A DNA stretch of 64,000 nucleotides from Mesorhabditis belari (GCA_958450365.1 CAUEEP010000934.1:1075501-1139500), one strand, 5' to 3'; positions 47,839 to 58,379 are shown, counted from the first letter of the stretch. Program-made: numbers and translations. The notes: a model not told the origin generated them from the letters alone.

Positions 47839-48104
47839 CTTTTTGTTGCTTTAAAAAACTGTTTCCCTATGTATTTGGAATGAGTGATAGAGTTGAATAG
47901 TTTATATATACGTCCGAATCCGACAAGGCGTTCAGATCCGATCCGAAACTTTGAATCCAATCATATTCTTTGTGATTTCTTACTAAGAAAGTTTTTTCTG
48001 TAAAAGTTATTGTTCTAATTCTTTTTTTGCATTAAATAGAACAACTTATGGGCTAGATTTTCATATATAATACGTGTCAACATCTTTATTGCTAATTTAA
48101 TGTA

Positions 48105-48625
48105 TTAGGTTGATGCATAAGTCTTTTCGTTTTTTTCGTACTTCTGTTAAAAAGTAACAAATTCACCAATTAATCTATAGTTTGCTCTATAAAAAAAGTG
48201 TTTTTTTGTTCAATTTGCATCTTTTTAAATGAATTTCGGTTCACTTTCAAGCAAATTCGAGAGTGAAAAACGCCTTTTTCGTAAAAATCTATAAAAAACT
48301 CTACGGAAAAATTGGCTGAATGAATTTCTCTGAAATTTTGGCGAAATATCAAACGTTTTTTTCTCTATCTTTTATCTATTGACACGAAGATAGGTTTTCT
48401 TTAGCTAAGGTGTCTAAACCGCATCATCGAGTTAGCCCTTTTTGACTACCCGACTTCATACTCTCAAGAAAATCCAGGCATAAAATATTTTTAAACCCGT
48501 TTTAATGTTATTTTGCAGAAAAATAAGTGGTTTTTCTAATGAAATCAACCGTAGTTTAATTGGTGCATTTGTTGGCTTGAAACGGCAGACGAAAAGGAAC
48601 AAAAAGACTTATGCATCAACCTATT
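48105..48625. mobile_element. Mariner-type MITE, 521 bp, AGGTTGATGCATAAGTC ends
   Basis: Inverted ends AGGTTGATGCATAAGTC with TA on both sides. The interior is related to 54783-55305 (TTCGTACTTCYGTTAAAAAGTAACAAAT, TAAAAGATAGAGMAAAAA). The end resembles the TTAGGTTGGTGCAAAAGT ends I recall for cecropia-group mariners. Confidence 0.88.
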
Positions 48626-48661
48626 ATTAAGGAAATAGTTTTTTAAAAAAACAAAAAAGTT

Positions 48662-48752
48662 TGGCGAGAGTGGGACTCGAACTTGAGCATAAAAAAATGT
48701 AATGATGCTGCAGTCTAGCAGACTATCCACTAGACCACCAAAGCAGCTGTTA
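48662..48752 (-). tRNA. tRNA-like sequence, class II-like
   Basis: Minus strand: TTTGGTGGTCTAGTGGATAGTC (box A) and AAGTTCGAGTCCCACTCTCGCC (box B side). The middle TCTGCTAGACTGCAGC can hairpin around TAGACT. A T-rich tract follows. A diverged copy of 47752-47838 in the opposite direction. Confidence 0.45.
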
Positions 48753-49197
48753 AGGAAGCGTGTGACGGCATAAGAAGCTCGAAATTCAAGCTTTAGAACC
48801 AAAAGAAAAACTGTTAATTAATGCTGTTCAAATTACAAAGTTTCAAGGCGAATACCAGAGTTTTTCAATGTTTTTTTTCTAGAGCTTGAATCAAAAAAAA
48901 GAATCAGTGAGTGATTCGTGAAGCTCGTGAAGCTTAAAAACTTTCAAAAAAACCCAGAAACAGGTCGAAAACCAACACAAAAACACGTTGAGTACGCTCG
49001 ATCAGTGAAGTACGCCTTTTCGACATTAAATTTGTTTTTTTTTCAAACTCTTTCCCGCTTCCTTATACGGCTGAATGGATCATTCAAAGATTTTCCACTT
49101 CTCTTCTACACATCCGGGTCTATGTCAAGCGAATTTCCATTTTTGGCTTCATTCACTTCATTCATGTCTTTTGGGATAAATTTGGCTAGGAGAGTCC

Positions 49198-49640
49198 AAG
49201 CCAAAAGTTCTTTTGCATGAGCTCAGCTCTTTCCGAAACAATCCTGTTGTACCGCGCAAAGTTAAAATTTCTGTCCCCTTTTCAGCCACTCTGTACCGTA
49301 TTTTCTCTAATATTATTGCACACGCGAGTTGGTGACGCTTTTACGGTTTTCAAGTTTTTACAGAAGCTCAACACTCTAATTCCACACAAGATCTCATCAT
49401 CGGCTACATTTTCCGACCCCACATCAATAGGTTCTGATAAGCGGTTGTCGGGATTTCGAGGAATTTAGGTGCGGTGTAGCGGTGCACTAGTATTAGAGGA
49501 AATACGGTTTATCCAAAAGTCCAATTTCACACTGGAATCAGTTATTTTGAAGCATTTGAAAGCTTTTAACTTTGCGGGGCATAACAGGATTGTTCCGGAA
49601 AGAGCTGAGCTCATGCAAAAGAATTTTGGCTTTAGGGCAG
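49198..49640. mobile_element. Foldback element interrupted by a MITE
   Basis: CTTTTGCATGAGCTCAGCTCTTTCCG (49210) and its complement (49600) form outer arms of about 70 bp. Exactly between them sits the TACCGTATTTTCTCTAATAT MITE 49294-49509, a copy of 3918-4137. Confidence 0.8.
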
Positions 49641-49990
49641 TAAAGTAAGGTTTGTTTATGGTAAAAGGACTATAAAAGTAGAGAAAAGCCGATACTCGGC
49701 CTGACTGGCTGGCTCTGGCTCTGGTGCAGTAAAGTAATGCTTGTTTATGGTAAAAGGACTATAAAAGTAAAGGTAAGCCGGTATCCTGGCCTAGCTGGCT
49801 GGCTCTGGCTCTAGCTCTGGCTCTAATGCAGTAAAGTAAGGTTTATTTATGGTAAAAGGACTATAAAAGTAAAGGAAAGCCGGTACCCTGGCCTGGCTGG
49901 CTGACTCTGGCTCTGGTGCAGTAAAGTAAGGTTTGTTTATGGTAAAAGGACTATAAAACTAAAGGAAAGCCGGTACCCTGGCCTTGTTCT
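49639..49990. repeat. About 90-bp tandem repeat, four copies
   Basis: Each unit starts GCAGTAAAGTAAGGTTTGTTTATGG and contains AAAGGACTATAAAAGTAAAGG, then a GGCTGGCTCTGGCTCTG-rich tail of variable length. Confidence 0.92.
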
Positions 49991-50929
49991 GGCCATTTGA
50001 CGAACTTTGAATCAACGAAATACCCGGGGCTACTGTAAAATCGAATTCGTCTACGGGGTACGGTAATCAAGCAGCTTACAAAAGTTTCTAGTCACTACCG
50101 TACTCCTCTACAAGCTATTGAGTGAAATTTGCATATGAAAGGCAAATATTTGCATCAAAATTCCTAAAATTTATGTCGGAATTTAGAAATTGCGAATAAA
50201 AAATCAATTTTTATGTCATAAATGTCTATCGGACGCAATTCCGAAAAAAACACTTGCAAACTAATCGAATAGCTTTGAATAGCTGAATATTCAAAGGTTA
50301 AAGATCTTCCCGATTTGCATATAAACTTCAATTTCAACTCATCCAAAAAAATCAGGCTAAAAACGTTTTGACTGATATAACACTCCAAATTTTCTCCTTA
50401 AGAATGCCAAGAAAAGGTCAAATTGAAAAGGGACAGCTGAAAAATCGAAATCTTCTTTATTTTCTTTATTTTCTTTTCTTTTTCTTTTCCGAGATCACGA
50501 GGACACCTGAAATTAAGCAAAGAATGCTTGAAAAGCTGAAAATTTTTAATTTATCCCTTTTTTTACATTCAAAGCTGGCAATTTAATAACCTGAAATGAA
50601 TGAAAAATGAGCAAAATTTCAATTAATAAATTTTAAAGAAAAAGAAAATGAATATTTGCTCTTTTTTTTCTGTTTTTGCGGTCTCATTTGGCCCTGGAAT
50701 TGCAGCTGTTCATTAGACGAAAATTTCAATGAAAAGTGTTTTTTACAGGAAAATTTGAAATATGTAAGGGAAACTAGAGTCTTTTCAAAGAGATTTCTGC
50801 TCTGAATTTGTAAACGCATCTTTTCTGGCGCATACTGGTTTTTGGTTCCAGTGCTATATTCGGTTCGGATTTCGGTTTGGAAATGTAGATAAGTACAAAG
50901 TAAACATGTGCACTCGATTCGGTCCTCGA

Positions 50930-51120
50930 TCCGGAGCAGACCGAGATCGGATCGAAAAGTACGGACTTTGGTCTGGACCGGATTGAATAGGATTGAAAAG
51001 TTCGGACTTTGGTCTGGATCGGGCCAAGATCGGATTGAAAAGTTTGGACTTGGGTCTGGGCCAGGCCAAGATCGGATCGAATAGTTCGGACTTCGGTCCC
51101 CACCCGTCCAAGATCGAACT
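50930..51120. repeat. About 56-bp tandem repeat, GAAAAGTTCGGACTTTGGTCTGG
   Basis: Three to four copies of a unit with CCAAGATCGGATTGAAAAGTTCGGACTTTGG. The Asp/Leu-rich ORFs on the minus strand derive from it. Right of it, ATTGGGTTGCTGGATAAGTCC (51159) looks like a single mariner-type end without a partner. Confidence 0.85.
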
Positions 51121-51315
51121 GGCTGATACGAAGCCAGTGCAAATGTCTAGTACAAAGTATTGGGTTGCTGGATAAGTCCGGTTCCTTTTTTTGGGAGACG
51201 GTCTCAAACTCAATCAATTCTAATGTATAATGGCTCATTACAAAGCTGAACTGAATTCAAGACGAATAAGATGATCAAAAGAGTTTTTGAATTCATTTAA
51301 TTTTGAAGTTTTTAC

Positions 51316-51860
51316 AGACGTTTTAGTGAGCTCAGTCACGAGCAAAAAAGTGTCGAAATCGCGTTTCGATAGTTTTTTGTTTGATAGCATAGGCTAAAAA
51401 CACGTTATTCGTACTCAGCGCATTAAGTTACCCTTAGAAAATAGTTTTTGAGAATTTTGCAAAAAAAAAAGTCAAAAATTTTGTCGCGAGCCGGAATCGA
51501 ACCCTTGACCCTTAGAGCGATAGCGCCGCATCGCTCTTTCTTTCTCGTTTTGTGGCTAAATGTTTTGCTTTTTTCTTCTTTTTCAAGACCATTAAATATT
51601 TTTAGTTTTAAGTTTGAATTTGGCCCAAAAAAGGAGAAAGAAAGAGGGGAGAGCAATGCGGTGCTATCGCTCTGAAGGTCAAGGGTTCGATTCCGGCTAG
51701 CGACAAAATTTTTGACTTTTTTTTTGCAAAACTCTCAAAAATGAGTTTCTAAGGGTAATTTAGTGCGCTGAGTACGAATAACGTGTTTTTAGCCTATGCT
51801 ATCAAACAAAAACTATCGAAACGCGATTTCGACACTTTTTTGCTCACTAAAACGTTTGTA
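51316..51860. repeat. Long hairpin element whose inner arm ends are tRNA 3' halves
   Basis: Arms of about 210 bp (51316-51530 and 51653-51860) pair almost throughout, including AAACACGTTATTCGTACTCAG and GTCAAAAATTTTGTCG. The innermost arm parts are GGTCAAGGGTTCGATTCCGGC-type T arms in divergent orientation (51488-51533 minus, 51653-51707 plus), both preceded by CGGYGCTATCGCTCT. The loop is about 120 bp. Confidence 0.8.
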
Positions 51861-52309
51861 AAAGCTTCAAAATTAAATGAATTCAAAAACTGTGAAATCC
51901 AGCTGAACAGTCAGTGCGCCAGAAAGGTGTGTTTATGTTTAAGCACAAAGAATGCCCAGAGAATATGGCTAGGATTTCCATTCAAATACCCAACTATGAA
52001 AATTTGACCCAAAAAAGTCCAGTAGGCAATAAAGAATGGAAAATTCTTCACAAAACCATTAGAATATTGACGAATTTTAGTTGACAGGTGAAAATTCGAG
52101 AGAAATTACACGGATTTGACGTTAATTCCCTAAGAATAGCATAGAAAAGATGCGAAAATGAACCTCAGTGAGGTAAGCGATTAAAAAAATCGCCCTTTTC
52201 ACCTGTAAAATGAAAATTATTCAGCAAAAATAGCGAAAATGGTTTTTTTTTTGAGAAATCCCATCATTAGATCACTGAAAAGCATCTGAAATCAAAGATT
52301 TTTATGCGA

Positions 52310-53060
52310 AGATTGGGTAATTGAAGCAAAGATTAGTCGAAAAATAGCTGAATTTAGGCGTACTTTGTCCTCAAATCTTTTGTGTAAACGCCACCTTTCT
52401 GGTGCACTGAATTCTTCGTTTTTCTGTGAGAAAAACGAGAAATTCAGTGCACTAGAAGGTGGACTAGAAGGTACACTAGAAGGTACACTAGAAGGTGGAC
52501 CAGAAGGTGGACTAGAAGGTGGACTAAAAGGTGCACTAGAAGGTGCACTAGGTGCACTAGAAGGTGCACTAGAAGGTGCACTAGAAGGTGGACTAGAAGG
52601 TGCACTAGAAGGTGGACTAGAAGGTGGACTAGAAGGTGCACTAGAAGGTGCACTAGAAGGTGCACTAGAAGGTGGACTAGAAGGTGCACTAGAAGGTTGA
52701 CTAGAAGGTTGACTAGAAGGTGGACTAGAAGGTGGACTAGAAGGTGGACTAGAAGGTGGACTAGAAGGTGGACTAGAAGGTGCACTAGAAGGTGGACTAG
52801 AAGGTGGACTAGAAGGTGGACTAGAAGGTGCACTAGAAGGTGCAATAGAAGGTGCACTAGAAGGTGCACTAGCAATAGAAGGTGCACTAGCAATAGAAGG
52901 TGCACTAGAAGGTACACTAGAAGGACTTTTGCTATGCACTAAATGCACTAAATGCACATTTGCAGATTTAAACAAAAAGTAAACCAAAGAAAAACAAGTT
53001 TTTTTGTAAACCTGGACAATCTAGTATACTATTTCAGCCAGGATTCTGCTTCAATTACCT
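52310..53060. repeat. Dispersed repeat copy expanded by a 12-bp minisatellite
   Basis: The left end GGGTAATTGAAGC and the right end CTTCAATTACCTAAC are inverted. Inside, GTACTTTGTCCTCAAATC, GTAAACGCCACC and GTGCACTGAATTCTTCG identify the family. From 52450 to 52925 the motif GTGCACTAGAAG is repeated about 40 times (variants GTGGACTAGAAG, GTACACTAGAAG). All long ORFs here (52292-52987, 52444-52917, 52365-52700) are artefacts. Confidence 0.9.
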
Positions 53061-53439
53061 AACTTTACCAGTTTCCTTTGCAAAACTCAGCATTTCTATT
53101 CCAAGATTTCGATTTTATCTCAAAAAAAAGAGGAAAATGGAGAAAAGTGACCCCTAATTGAATTCATTACATCGAAACTCGAAAAGAAAATTGGAAAAAG
53201 AAACACTGAGGTAAAGAAGTTGAGAAGAAAGAAGAAGAGAAGTTGGCCAGAACCAGAAATACGAATTGATCTCAGATAGGGAAAAGAGATTTTTGACGTA
53301 AATCGTTATAAACATGAGAAAAAGATGTGGACTTTAAGAAAAAAGTCGTTTGGATTCGTAAATTAACTTTAATATAACATTGAGCAATCCAAATTGAGCA
53401 TTTAACAATCTTCTTGAATCTTGAAAGACTTACGCATCC

Positions 53440-53905
53440 AATGATAAGAAGAATATAGAAATTGAACAGCCCAACACCAAGATATTCGAGCGCAAAGTTA
53501 GATTGAAAAAAGGGGCGGGGCCAGAAAGGGCTTTTATACGCGCCCCGCCCCTTTTGTCGTTGGTAAACTTTGAACTCGAATTTCTTCGTGTTGAGCTCTC
53601 CAATTTGAATGTTCTTAATATCATTAGATGCGCCAAGTCTTTCTCTGTCGATTGGTATAAAGACTATTTCAATATACGGCGGAACGCGTATAAAAGGTTC
53701 GTCGCCCCGCCCCTTGTGCCATTGGCAAACTTTGAGCTCAAATTTCTTGGTGTTGGGTTGTCCAATTTCAATAGTTTTTGTACCAATCGATAGAGAAAGA
53801 CTTGGCGCATCTAATAATATCAAAACTATTTAAATTGGACAGCTCAACACCAAGAAATTTGAGCTCAAAGTTGGATTGCCAATAGCAAAAGGGGTGGGCA
53901 CGTAT
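53440..53905. repeat. Palindromic repeat with GGGGCGGGGC and TTTTATACGCG
   Basis: Two inverted units like that at 42540-42915, each with AACTTTGAGCTCAAATTTC and AGATGCGCCAAGTCTTTCTC. The centres contain GGGGCGGGGCC...CTTTTATACGCGCC and CGCGTATAAAAGG...CGCCCCGCCCC. The ORF 53272-53823 is not supported as a gene. Confidence 0.75.
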
Positions 53906-54329
53906 CTAATGTTTGATAACCATCTTATGGTCGACAAGATAGCTAATAATAAGAAAAATTATTGAAAAATTAAAATCATAATAATGCTTAAAAAAGAACC
54001 TTTCTTAAGGACTCTGAAACAATTTTCCATTTTCCAATTTGATCATTTGATAGAAGTCACCCGGAAGTTCGGCTGTTTGACGTGAAATGAGAAAACACAT
54101 AGAGGAGATGGACTTATTGAGAAAAAACTAAAGAAACTCCTTAAAAAGAACTCCTTAAAAGAGAGTCCTTATGAAGAAAAAAAGCCGTCTTTCTTAGAAA
54201 ACAAGGGATTTTTTTGAGGTTTTTCCCACTGAAAGGATGTTGAATATGCGAAAGCTTTCAAGCGAGAGAAGGAGAATGGGAAAATCTCTTTCTTGGACAA
54301 TGATGAGGTCAGAAAATATTCTTTGAAGT

Positions 54330-54730
54330 GTACTTTGCGCACAAAATCTGTAAACACATCGCTTCTGGTGCATTGAATTCTTCATTTCTCTTCTAGCAAT
54401 GATTTGAAATCGGGAAAATGAAGAAATTACGCGAAAAATGGAGAAAAATGAAGAATTCAGTACGCTAGAAAGGATTTGTTGATCGATTAGAGCACAAAGA
54501 AACAAATTGGGTTACTATGGAAAGCGTAAACGCAAGCAATTTGGCGCACTGAATCTTTAGAAAAGGCTTTGTCTTATTTACTCAATAAGAAGTTTGTTTT
54601 CTACTCAAATAAGCCCAGCACAAAGTACATTTTTGCGGCAACTTGTAAACGCAACCCATCTAGCGCATGGAAAAGTCTCCGTGTACTTTGTGCTCTCGTA
54701 TAAAGGCACCATTTCTAGCGCACTCAATTC
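54330..54730. repeat. Several fragments of the GTAAACGCA...GTGCAC repeat family
   Basis: Copies near 54330-54375, 54455-54560 and 54610-54735 in alternating orientation. No gene. Confidence 0.65.
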
Positions 54731-54782
54731 TCACCGAAATGGTTCATCAGATTTGTTGAAATCTGATTTCATCTACTATATA

Positions 54783-55305
54783 TTAGGTTGATGCAAAAGT
54801 CTTTTTCATTTTTTTCGTACTTCCGTTAAAAAGTAACAAATGCACCAATTGAACAACGGTTTATTGCATTCGAAAGGCCAATTATTTTTCTGCAAAATGA
54901 CATTAAAACGAGTTTAAAATGTCTTATGTCTAGATTTTTTTGAGAGCCTGAAGTCGGGTAGTCAAAAAAGGCGACGGCTCGATGCTGCATTTTAGACGCT
55001 TTAGCTAAGGAAACCAATCTTGATGTTAATAAATAAAAGATAGAGCACAAAAAGTTAGATATTTTTTTCAGATTTTCAGAGAAATTGATTCAGCCAATTT
55101 CTTTATAGAGGTTTTTATAGATTTTTATGAAAAACCCGTTTTCACTCTCGAATTTGCTTGAAAGTGAACCCAAATTGACTTAAAAAGATGGCAAATTGAA
55201 CAATAAACACTTTTCATTTAGAGCAAACCATAGGTTAATTGATGACTTTGTTATTTTTCAAAAGAAGTACGAAAAAAATGAAAAAGACTTTTGCATCAAC
55301 CTAAT
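54783..55305. mobile_element. Mariner-type MITE, 523 bp, TTAGGTTGATGCAAAAGTC ends
   Basis: Perfect inverted ends of at least 30 bp (TTAGGTTGATGCAAAAGTCTTTTTC...) flanked by TA (54781-54782, 55306-55307). Related to 48105-48625. A short decayed transposase-like interior has no intact frame. Confidence 0.9.
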
Positions 55306-55457
55306 ATAAAAGAGCAGTGTCTGTCTGTATGTCTGTCTGTTTGTACGGGCATTTTCTTAGCCATCTTTAGGCCAAGAAACCTAAAACTTCTTTAGAAAAC
55401 CTTAGAATACATTGTAGTTATGGTATTTAAAATAAAAATCAAGAAATCAAAATTAAT

Positions 55458-55530
55458 TGGCACTACGGGGGCTCGAACCCTGATCGTGTGGGTTGTAGAC
55501 AAGCGCCCTGCCGACTGCGCCACGGCGGCT
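55458..55530 (-). tRNA. tRNA-like sequence, best D-arm of the set
   Basis: Minus strand: GCCGCCGTGGCGCAGTCGGCAGGGCGC gives a fully paired D stem (GCGC/GCGC). T arm CAGGGTTCGAGCCCCCG has four of five pairs. The acceptor GCCGCCG/TAGTGCC pairs at about five of seven positions, counting wobbles. The anticodon arm TGTCT/ACACG has one mismatch and no T33, so function is doubtful. Closest of all to a real tRNA. Confidence 0.5.
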
Positions 55531-55650
55531 AAAGAAAGCCCCACAAAATCCAGTGGGAAAAAACCCGCGGTTAGGCATTTTTTGGCGTTAGGCAAAAAGT
55601 CTTCAACATCTCGGTTAAAAGCCTTTTCTCGCAAGGCCTCAAGTTGAGCT

Positions 55651-55728
55651 GGTGGCCAAGTGGATAAGGGGCTTGGATACAAAGCGGGTTATGCATTCCT
55701 TGCTCGGGTTCGAGTCCCCGTCTGATAT
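55651..55728 (+). tRNA. tRNA-like sequence, class II-like
   Basis: GGTGGCCAAGTGGATAAGGGGC (box A) and GCTCGGGTTCGAGTCCCCG (well-paired T arm), with about 35 nt between. GCTT/AAGC closes a GGATACA loop. The acceptor is unpaired. It faces away from 55458-55530, 120 bp apart. Confidence 0.45.
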
Positions 55729-55739
55729 ATTTTCTTCCT

Positions 55740-56575
55740 TTTTTATTTTAACGAAACTAATCCACTACATACAAAAAATAAAACGTTCGTCTGTCCGTAC
55801 GTCTGTCCGTCTGTCACGCCTACGCGACAATACAAATTACGTTAACATAAAATTACAGCTAAGCTTGCTAGAAAGCTGAAAATTTGTACTCTGGGGTTTT
55901 CGGGGGCGAGGAATCCGAATCTGCAATCAGATTTGTGTTACGTGCTCTCAGTAGCTCTAGGTAGAATGTCCATGCGGCTGGTTCTTCTTCTAAAGCCTTC
56001 TACAGCCAGTTCATGCGGCTGGCTCTTCTTCTAAAGCCTTCTACAGCCAGTTCATGCAGCTGGTACAAACACATTTTCTTTGCCCTTCTATATTTCAATA
56101 AATAAATAAAATTAACAAAAAACATTTGAAATTGAGCTCAAAAGTCAACTAAAAAGAATAAGGCAAAGTTTTTTTGAAAGGAAAAACTTTTCCAAAAACT
56201 TTTTCCCAAGCAGGTCAGAATTTCTGAGATTTCGAAAAGAATTCTTTGTTTTTTGCAAAAAAAAAATTTTTGAAACAAAATCCTATGGTGAATTTTTTAG
56301 CTTGCAAAGATCAAATCCACTTTCTTGAGGAAAAATATTTTCATTTTCCGTCACAAATCAGCTGTACATATCTATAAATCTTTAAATCCAAAGTACTTTT
56401 GAGGGAAATCTTCAAAGCGAAGATGAGATAAAAGTGTCGAACTTATTTTGAAAGCAAAAAATTATCCCAGGTTACGGTAGCTTATCTATTTTATCTCATC
56501 TTTAGATAAAAAGTAACGAATTTCGACTAAAGGGTTCATTTTTGCGTCTCAACTTTGTTGCTTGTGAGATCAGAA
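55740..56575. other. Short repeats and AT-rich sequence
   Basis: A CGTCTGTCCGT microsatellite (55785-55815), a fragment of the 10900 family (55865-55915) and three copies of CAGCCAGTTCATGCGGCTGG with CTTCTTCTAAAGCCTTCTA (55960-56060). No gene seen. Confidence 0.6.
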
Positions 56576-56576
56576 A

Positions 56577-57141
56577 ACTAAGATATGCATGGGTTAGTCT
56601 TTAACATGAGCATTTTCGTCACTGGCAGGATCAACCAGATATGAAAACAAGTTGCGATCTCTCAGAGAGAAAACGTCGAAAATGCTTTCCGCTTTTGGCA
56701 CCACGATACAGATAGTCACCAAACACGTTGCAAGCAACCAACACCCTAGAGCCTGAATGAACAGGCTGAGAGTAGTCGCTACGTCGCTGAAGCCTTTTAA
56801 CAGCTAAAGCAGTAGCTCACATTCCTGTGCTACGCGTTCCCGCATCTCACAATTAAAGCAACCAACCATCCCTCTCCACAACATTGGGAACAGCGCATCG
56901 ACTCGGAAATTTTTCTAAGTCCAAACTAAGATAAGCATGGCTTAGTCTTTCAGCCTGAGGTGACCACTTGGTAGGATCAACCAGATATCTGAACTAAGAT
57001 ATGCATGGCTTAGTCTTTAACATGAGCATATCGTCACTGGCAGGATCAACCAGATATGAAAACCAGATATGAAAACAAGTTGCGATTCTCTCAGAGAGAA
57101 AACGTCGAAAATGCTTTCCGCTTTTGGCACCACGATACAGG
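56577..57141 (-). pseudogene. Three antisense fragments of the 18S rRNA 5' end with external-spacer sequence
   Basis: On the minus strand CTGGTTGATCCTGCCAGTGACGA...GACTAA(G/C)CCATGCATATCTTAG is the start of 18S rRNA. It occurs at 57057-56992 and 56643-56577, plus a strongly altered copy at 56988-56924. The two good copies are preceded by the same 70-bp segment (AAGTTGCGAT...TCTCTGAGAG, 57066-57141 and 56644-56712), presumably external transcribed spacer. Only the first 65 nt of 18S is present each time, so these are dispersed rDNA fragments. The 57056-57262 ORF overlapping them is spurious. Confidence 0.8.
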
Positions 57142-57846
57142 GACCAATGTGAAAAATCAGTGCACTAGAAAGGATGCGTTTCAAAGAAATCAAGCAAGTC
57201 CCTTCAAAAGTCCCTTCAACGTAAACGCCAGCCGTTTAGCCCACCAAAACAAACCTCAATGACCCGACCAATTCAAAAAAATCCAATAAAATCCAAAAAA
57301 ATCCAATAAAAACTTGTAGTAAGTCTCATTTTCCATTTAAATCCTCAAACTATAAAAGCAAAAAATGTTTTAACCAAATTTCCGCGAAAATCCGTCAAAA
57401 GCGAATCGATTTCTCGTCACTGTTCTCAAAAAAACCGAAAATTTTTTGCAAACAACTCCTTAGCTTTAAAAGCTGAAGAAACAGGTGAAAAATAACGAGT
57501 TTTTCCGCTAGAAATGGGAATTTTTAAAGATTTGGTTGAAAATGAGCCTTTTAAAAGCTAAAAAAACTCTCGATTAGATCTGCTTAAAGAGACGGAACAA
57601 AATTTTCAGACAGTTTGCCTTGCTCTTCGATTTTTTTTAACTACCCAAAGCTTTTTCAAGCATGAAACCCAGTTCCCCCGTAAGCCCTTATTCTGTGCTT
57701 CATTTTGATACTAAGCATGACTAGGTTCTGTTTTACCATTCTTGAGATTTCAATCATTTTAGATAAAAATTTTTCTGGACTCGTTAAGCCAATGGCGGAG
57801 GTATAACCGGAATGCGGACGTGGCGGGGTGTAACCGAAAAATACCA
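57142..57846. other. Spacer with a GTGCAC-family fragment
   Basis: 57155-57255 is a copy of the GTAAACGC/GTGCACTAGAAAGG family. The rest is AT-rich with no recognised feature. Confidence 0.5.
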
Positions 57847-58228
57847 AATTCATGCATAAATTTAGATTCTCTAGACACTTAGCAACATTTTGATACATTA
57901 CTCATAAGATTTGGGACTAACCTCGAGGAGTAACACGCCTTCAAGCACGCAGCAATACTCTGTACGCCACTCTAGCCACTCTATACGATAAAATAACAAA
58001 AGTAAGCACGTGACAGAAAGCTGAAGGAATTTTTCGAATAAACTGATCATCTAAGCATCAAAAATCTTGAAAAGGTTGTTTTTTCGTTGGAAAATCACCG
58101 ATCAGACAGCTTGCAAGAAAATCCCGCAAATGTTCACTGTTTCAACGTACTTTCCGATCAAAAAAGAAAGTATTCAAACCTTTTCTGATCCCCAGCTATT
58201 GAATGAAATACTTTTTATATAATCTCTT
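57847..58228. repeat. 380-bp direct repeat, left copy
   Basis: Nearly identical to 59010-59392 (only scattered substitutions). An inverted partial copy lies at 58800-58862. Neither copy encodes a protein. The ends are not TG...CA, so they do not look like LTRs. Confidence 0.9.
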
Positions 58229-58379
58229 ATTATAATCGAGTGAATGATGCGTTAACCCCAACAAGTCTTCCCGTTACGTCTCAAACGTTCTTTGATGGTT
58301 CTCAATCATATTCACCACAAGAGGTAAACCAACATAAAAAATGGACGGCTCTTGGCAGCTAAAAGTTCGGTTCTAATTC

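Noticed and set aside
50774..51238. 154-codon minus-strand ORF with repeated SDLG segments
   Set aside because: Explained by the 56-bp tandem repeat at 50930-51120; no motif or splice context supports a gene.
52292..52987. 231-codon Ser/Pro-rich minus-strand ORF and a His/Leu/Val one overlapping it
   Set aside because: Both come from a 12-bp repeat, a multiple of three, so every frame without a stop in the unit stays open.
53272..53823. 183-codon minus-strand ORF
   Set aside because: Overlaps the palindromic repeat family also found at 42540; similar ORFs appear on both strands.
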